A stretch of 58,573 nucleotides of DNA, from NCBI GenBank assembly GCA_030431875.1, contig JAUIIG010000013.1:1-58573 (forward strand). Reading direction: 5' to 3'. Source of the stretch: Alphaproteobacteria bacterium. GTDB lineage: Bacteria; Pseudomonadota; Alphaproteobacteria; Sphingomonadales; Sphingomonadaceae. Shown in pieces: positions 54,486 through 58,573 of the stretch (position 1 is the first letter of the stretch; each line of letters opens with the position of its first letter). The notes under the pieces are model-generated. The model saw only the letters and a list, made by a program, of their open reading frames with translations. It was not told where the DNA came from and ran no database searches. Both the position numbers and the translations under genes were made by a program.

Positions 54486-54544
54486 GCAAAAAAGCGAGCG
54501 CCCCGGCGGTGCGAAACAAGTTCGCAGTAGCCGGGGCGCGCTCG
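54486..54544 (-). promoter_or_regulatory. Terminator-like leader hairpin with U-tract before purC
   Basis: On the minus strand a long hairpin (54495-54544) has a 10-bp GC stem GCGCCCCGGC/GCCGGGGCGC, three more pairs past a 2-nt bulge, and an inner TGCGAA/TTCGCA stem. It is followed at once by six T (54493-54488), then the purC ribosome site and ATG 20 nt on. The shape is an intrinsic terminator, yet it sits within the purC 5' leader, which suggests attenuation. No known purine riboswitch core is visible. Confidence 0.6.
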
Positions 54545-54551
54545 AAGCCAG

Positions 54552-54580
54552 CCTATACACCCAAGGGGGCAGGGTGGCAA
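54552..54580 (-). promoter_or_regulatory. purC promoter
   Basis: TTGCCA (54580-54575) and TATAGG (54557-54552) are separated by 17 nt on the minus strand. The predicted start near 54545 puts the mRNA 5' end at the base of the leader hairpin. Confidence 0.5.
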
Positions 54581-54669
54581 TTGCAGGGTGGTGCATCGCG
54601 GTTTCGCTTCGTGGGCGAAGCGCGTCGTGGTAGGTGTCCCGCCGGGTCGCTGACCAAGGGGGAACTACC

Positions 54670-55086
54670 ATGCGTAAATCTGTTTTGCTTGCCTGCGTTA
54701 CTGCCAGCTTTGTCCTGGCCGGCTGCGATAATGCTGCCGAAGAAGCCGCACCTGAAGATGCCACAACGGAGGAGGAGGTCGTGGAAGAAGTGGCCTCCGT
54801 TTCTGCTGACGGCGGACCGTCCGCTGGCACCTACGAGGTGACCCAGGCCGACGGCACTACATTCACCTACACCGCCAACCCGGACGGCACCTTCGTTGTC
54901 GTGGATGCCGATGGTGCCGAGGTTGAAACCGGGACCTGGCGCCAGGACGGCCCGAACCGCTGGTGCGATGCCGCCGACGGTGAAGAAGAGGAATGCTACA
55001 TCGAGCAGGTGGACGAGAACGGCGTGTACACCTCGACCAGCGAGAGCGATCCCGAAGATATGTCCACGATCGTACGGGTCAGCTGA
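54670..55086 (+). CDS. Hypothetical lipoprotein
   Basis: A 138-residue lipoprotein (FVLAGC lipobox) with an acidic Glu/Asp-rich segment (about 22-45) and a small beta-rich domain containing YEVTQADGTTFTYTANPDG and two cysteines (RWCDA, ECYIE). I do not recognise it. It is preceded by AAGGGGGAA and followed by a strong hairpin. It is divergent from purC, so its 5' region shares the DNA of the purC promoter. Confidence 0.72.
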   Translation: MRKSVLLACVTASFVLAGCDNAAEEAAPEDATTEEEVVEEVASVSADGGPSAGTYEVTQADGTTFTYTANPDGTFVVVDADGAEVETGTWRQDGPNRWCDAADGEEEECYIEQVDENGVYTSTSESDPEDMSTIVRVS

Positions 55087-55100
55087 CTTCACCAATGAAA

Positions 55101-55130
55101 AGGGGCGCGGCGGTATGCCCGCCGCGCCCC
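55101..55130. terminator. Bidirectional terminator hairpin
   Basis: A perfect 12-bp stem GGGGCGCGGCGG (55102-55113) and CCGCCGCGCCCC (55119-55130) with loop TATGC lies between convergent lipoprotein genes. On the minus strand four T follow the stem; on the plus strand there is no T-run, so it is stronger for the minus-strand gene. Confidence 0.7.
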
Positions 55131-55153
55131 CTGATCTTGCGACTGCCAGTGGC

Positions 55154-55648
55154 TTAGTCGTCTGCGTTCGTACCGAACGTGTTCGCAGCGTAGTCGGCAA
55201 CTTCGTCGATGGCATGGTCGATGCCGCTCTTGTTAGAGCCGCCGAAGAAACCGCCCGACACACGACCTTCACCGCGAACCGTCGACAGTACGTCGCCGTT
55301 CGGGCCGACGAAGTCGACTTCGAGAACCACGGTCGAACCGCCGGCGATGCCGCCCATTAGGTAACGCAGGGCCTGGCTGCCTTCGTCGAAGGTCAGGTAG
55401 CGGTAGACCACGGAAATGCCGTCACCTTCGGTGAACAGCGGGGTGTCCCCGCCGAAGAAGGCTTCTTCCATCTTTTCCTGGGTGTAAACGATGTTGTCGT
55501 CATCGACTTCAACCGAGTTGGAGTCGGCAGCAATCGATGCAAAGCCGGTGCGGTAGTCACCACGATAGGGCTGCTCCACCATGAGCGAGCCATTCGCGCA
55601 GGCCGAAAGCGCGAGCGCCGCAGCGGTCGCAAAAAACATCTTCTTCAT
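55154..55648 (-). CDS. Lipoprotein, possibly DUF4410-like
   Basis: A 164-residue exported lipoprotein (ALSAC lipobox). I start at the first of two near Met codons and reject 36 upstream codons that lack any signal. The body has GGSTVVLEVDFVGPNGDVL and the Gly-rich EGRVSGGFFGGSNKSG, then a C-terminal helix. The pattern of a beta strand pair, Gly turn and terminal helix recalls DUF4410 proteins, but this is tentative. The role is unknown. Confidence 0.7.
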   Translation of the reverse strand: MKKMFFATAAALALSACANGSLMVEQPYRGDYRTGFASIAADSNSVEVDDDNIVYTQEKMEEAFFGGDTPLFTEGDGISVVYRYLTFDEGSQALRYLMGGIAGGSTVVLEVDFVGPNGDVLSTVRGEGRVSGGFFGGSNKSGIDHAIDEVADYAANTFGTNADD

Positions 55649-55766
55649 TATAGGTTTGTCCCTCTGACCAAGGCCATATTTGGCCTGACCCACGAATGCG
55701 ATGAACGTTTCCAAGGCGCAAGCACAAAAGAGCCTGTTAACAAACGCATTCCACAATTATGAGGCG

Positions 55767-58379
55767 CTAAAGCCACATGGACCGGCGTTCCACCTTGGAG
55801 CGCAGGCCTGCCGCCAGCGATTTCGAGCGGGCGCGCAAGAGCACGCGGCGGCCGTGGGCAGATCGGGTGAAGATCACGCGGGCGGGGCCGACGCGTTTGC
55901 GCCAATGCTCCAGGAACAGCGCGGCATGATCCTTGTGAGTGCCCAGCACCGTGGGGACGGCGTGGTAGTCGAGCTGGCGGAAACCCAGCGCCTCGCCCTC
56001 GCGGCGCAGGATGTAGCGGGGGTTCTCAACCGGCCCCAGCAGCTCGGTCATGGCATCGACGAAGCGGTGCTGGTCTGCCCGCGTGCCGCCGCTGATGGTG
56101 ACGGCGTGGCGGCCTGAGACGCTTTCGCGCACGATCACTGCGTAGTTGCCCTCTTCGGCCGAGAGGTTGCCGGTCCGCGACAGCGAGACGAGTAGGCAGC
56201 GCCCGACTTGAGACAAACGCCGCTCCAGCGTGCCGTTGCGCAGCCACAGCCGGACGCCGTTGACTATGTCGGGCACGGCATAGAGCATGGCCGCTCCCCC
56301 GCCGATGGCGATCAGGGAATAGAGGTCTGCCACGCCTTTCAGTGCCAAGCCCGCCGTCACGAAGCCGCCGCCGAGACTGGCGACGGTCAGGGACCGGAGC
56401 GTGGTTTGCACATGCAGGCGCGCGCTGCCGACGCTGCCTTTCACTTCGGCCACCTCGCGCACCTGCGCCCGTTCGGTGCCGCTGCCGAGCGATTGTTGCC
56501 AGTGGCGCGCGGTTTCGGCCCGGTTTGCGGCGCGGCTGAAGGTGAGCGCGTTGCGTGTAACCACATCCTCCTCGAACGGGATCGCGAGCCGCTCCATGCC
56601 ATTCTCGATTACCCGCGCGCCGCCTTCGGCGACGCCATCGAACATGGCGAAACGGCGTTTGAGGCGGCCAAGGTCTGGTCCGCCTTCGCCGTCGAGATCA
56701 CCGGGATCCTCCGTGGCGAGGTGCCAGATGTTGGCAACTTTGTCCGGCGCTTCCGAATCGGTGCGGATCGCGCGTCCGCGCATCTGGTTCGACAGCATGA
56801 AGCTGGCGGCATTGCTGGCCAGCACGACGCTGTTGAGCGAGGGCGCGTCCCACCCTTCGCCCAGCAGGGCCTGCGTCCCTACCAGTATCCGGATCGCGCC
56901 TTGCCTGACGAGGCGCGTCACCAGTTCCACGCGCCCGCGATCGGCGGCCTGGGCGAAGTCGAGGCTGGCATAGCCGGGCTGGCCGGCCAGCGGCGTGATC
57001 GCCAAGTCCAGTGGCGGGATGCCTAGGTCTGCCGCGGCGGCACGGGTCGGCTCGATGGCGCTGACGGGGATGATGACGAGGCTGCCCGTCAGCACACCCA
57101 GCGGCTGGTCGATCCCCGCGCGGCGCAGCGTCTCGAACACCGGCACCACGCCCAAGCGTGCAGGACTGTAGGCGGCGGACGGGCTGCGCGGCAGCTCGGC
57201 GGCGCGGACATGGTCGGTCAACACGGCCATGCGGAGCTGGTTGCCAAGGCTGGCGCTTTCGGCGCGGGCAATGTCGACCACCGATTGCAGTTTCGCCGTG
57301 CTTCCGGACAGCAGCCGTGCAAGATCCACGCTCTCGGAGAAATCGACGCGGTTGTTGGAGATCAGGCCGCCCTCCGACAAGGCGCTGCGCCAGCACTTGC
57401 GGCGCGCATCGTCCAGTTGCCACTGGTCGATTGCCGTTCCCAGCAACAGGTTGAGCATGGGCTCCAGCCAGAAGTGGTTGAATTCGGGTACGGCCTCGCG
57501 ATCCACGCCCAGCAGGACCAGCGGCTCCTGGGGCAAGGACACCTCGCGCGCAGCGAGGTAGAACAGCATGGCGGAGAGCTGCTCGGGCGCATCGAGGATG
57601 CCTTCCTCATGCGCGAAGGGCGCGGTGATCCACGGGTGCGTCAGCAAGAGGTCCGGCAGGCCTTCGTCGGCCTTCACCTCTGCATGCAGGGCAAAGACGG
57701 CGTCGCGGCGGCGTAGCAAGCTGTCGACTAGTGCACCGTCGGGTTCCGAGAACACGATATGGTCCTGGTGCGGCGCGAGGTCGCCGTTGCGGACCAGTTC
57801 GGGCACGCCGATTTCCTCGTCGATCGGTCCGCAAAGGCGCTCGTATCGGGTCCATTCGGCATGGCTGGCGTCGTAAGGCGGCGTCGCGGTGAGCGAGACG
57901 ATGACCACGTCTTCCAGCAGGTCGTGCAAGGCGAACAGGGCATTCCACCATTCGCGGCGCAGGTGGTGGCATTCGTCCAGCACCAGCGTGACCGGTCCTA
58001 GCGCGCGCAAGGCGGTGAACTCGCTGTCCGCGCGGTGTGCTGCGTGGAGTGCCTGGTAGGTGGCGATAGTCATGTCTGCCGGATGATCGAGGTCGCGCGA
58101 AATACGCGGTTGGTGCGGCGCGAGATCGGGCAGGAAGAGCGGGCACAGCCGCTCGCACCACTGGTTGCGGATGGCGAGGCTGGGGGAGAGGACCAGCGCG
58201 GGCCTCCCGCTGCGGCGCATGGCCTCCAGCCCCAGGATCGTCTTGCCGGAACCCGGCGCTGCAACGACGTGCAGGCGTCCGTCTTCGAGGTGGGCATCCA
58301 TGTCTGCCAGCACCCGCGCCTGGTAATCGCGCCACTCGCCGGAAAAGCGCATGGCAGAAAGCAGGGGCGGCAAGGGCAT
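55767..58379 (-). CDS. DEAD/DEAH-box helicase family protein with internal membrane hairpin
   Basis: A protein of about 870 residues. SF2 motifs are Walker A APGSGKT (about 41-47), DECH in VLDECHHLRREWW, SLTATPP, and the C-terminal GTQALLGEGWDAP and QMRGRAIR, so both RecA-like lobes are complete. After them come two hydrophobic stretches (about 660-715; LTVASLGGGFVTAGLALKG and YSLIAIGGGAAMLYAVPDI) and a further 158-residue domain with a histidine-rich HAALFLEHW region. The nucleic acid target is unknown. Three candidate starts (58352, 58379, 58454) have no clear ribosome site. The last 190 nt of the window hold nothing I recognise. Confidence 0.82.
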   Translation of the reverse strand: MPLPPLLSAMRFSGEWRDYQARVLADMDAHLEDGRLHVVAAPGSGKTILGLEAMRRSGRPALVLSPSLAIRNQWCERLCPLFLPDLAPHQPRISRDLDHPADMTIATYQALHAAHRADSEFTALRALGPVTLVLDECHHLRREWWNALFALHDLLEDVVIVSLTATPPYDASHAEWTRYERLCGPIDEEIGVPELVRNGDLAPHQDHIVFSEPDGALVDSLLRRRDAVFALHAEVKADEGLPDLLLTHPWITAPFAHEEGILDAPEQLSAMLFYLAAREVSLPQEPLVLLGVDREAVPEFNHFWLEPMLNLLLGTAIDQWQLDDARRKCWRSALSEGGLISNNRVDFSESVDLARLLSGSTAKLQSVVDIARAESASLGNQLRMAVLTDHVRAAELPRSPSAAYSPARLGVVPVFETLRRAGIDQPLGVLTGSLVIIPVSAIEPTRAAAADLGIPPLDLAITPLAGQPGYASLDFAQAADRGRVELVTRLVRQGAIRILVGTQALLGEGWDAPSLNSVVLASNAASFMLSNQMRGRAIRTDSEAPDKVANIWHLATEDPGDLDGEGGPDLGRLKRRFAMFDGVAEGGARVIENGMERLAIPFEEDVVTRNALTFSRAANRAETARHWQQSLGSGTERAQVREVAEVKGSVGSARLHVQTTLRSLTVASLGGGFVTAGLALKGVADLYSLIAIGGGAAMLYAVPDIVNGVRLWLRNGTLERRLSQVGRCLLVSLSRTGNLSAEEGNYAVIVRESVSGRHAVTISGGTRADQHRFVDAMTELLGPVENPRYILRREGEALGFRQLDYHAVPTVLGTHKDHAALFLEHWRKRVGPARVIFTRSAHGRRVLLRARSKSLAAGLRSKVERRSMWL

Positions 58380-58573
58380 GGCGAGGGTGCTAGATAGCAA
58401 CCACAGCCAGATCAATCTCCAAGAAAGGAGTGGTGCCCGGGGGCGGTATAACACAGGCCAGCAGTATCAAGGGGATGACGGTGTCCAACCCCCGACTGTG
58501 ACCAACAGCGCCCCGCCTTACCCCGCGTGGCCGTTGTCCAACCAAAATGGGCGACCCGATGGTCTAGATCGAG

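Noticed and set aside
54469-54669. Known purine riboswitch in the purC leader
   Set aside because: I see no three-way junction with the conserved loop sequences; only the terminator-like hairpin is supported.

Overview
The window is about 58.6 kb of GC-rich chromosomal DNA, best explained as a sphingomonad-type alphaproteobacterium (Erythrobacteraceae or a relative). The evidence is a circularly permuted two-piece tmRNA gene, an HdaA-type DnaA regulator, a DUF2794 gene beside cysE, a GST closely resembling the lignin beta-etherase LigE, and the gene order lptD-surA-pdxA-rsmA. Genes are tightly packed, many with 1-8 nt overlaps. I found no tRNA, rRNA, CRISPR array, insertion sequence or integrase. 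Most of the window is conserved chromosomal backbone.

Region 1 (1-14350) is the most accessory-looking part. It holds three PQQ-type beta-propeller dehydrogenases: one cut by the left edge, one glucose-dehydrogenase-like, and one quinohaemoprotein alcohol dehydrogenase with its own haem c. With them are two small c-type cytochromes, a HupE/UreJ-type membrane protein with a single-span anchor protein, a flavin ring hydroxylase and an exported VOC protein. Upstream lie a LigE-like GST, a hydroxypyruvate/glyoxylate reductase and a glycerate kinase. An identical 12-bp element precedes both the GST operon and the dehydrogenase operon. I infer a periplasmic alcohol/aldehyde-oxidising respiratory module linked to aromatic-ether catabolism. 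A PhoD-like phosphatase lipoprotein lies on the opposite strand.

Region 2 (14347-19700): ketopantoate-reductase family protein, Nudix hydrolase, LemA with two TPM-domain proteins, MscL, a small lower-GC protein, the permuted ssrA gene (tag ANDNEALALAA) and two tiny membrane proteins. Region 3 (19803-23804): arginine succinyltransferase pathway genes astA and astB with an M20 peptidase, and a PilZ protein. Region 4 (23794-32558): rsmA, pdxA, surA and lptD, then divergently pepA, a DUF2256 zinc-ribbon mini-gene, holC, a lipoprotein and ndk.

Region 5 (32572-38940): purM and a purN-YjbR fusion followed by a sulfotransferase; divergently a DUF2066 protein, hdaA, cysE and a DUF2794 gene. Region 6 (38956-49440): a DUF4328-DUF2157-DUF4328 membrane-protein group with a large intergenic palindrome, phosphoglycolate phosphatase, then glmU, three uncharacterised genes and glmS (both UDP-GlcNAc pathway enzymes), and a GGDEF/EAL protein. 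Region 7 (49450-58573): a cluster of small palindromes, purQ, purS, an M16 peptidase, purC behind a terminator-like leader, two lipoproteins and a DEAD/DEAH helicase with an internal membrane hairpin.

The best leads are the quinoprotein module with its shared promoter element, the purN-YjbR fusion, the purC leader hairpin, and the membrane-associated helicase. None is proven to be new; each needs the homology or expression test named with it.
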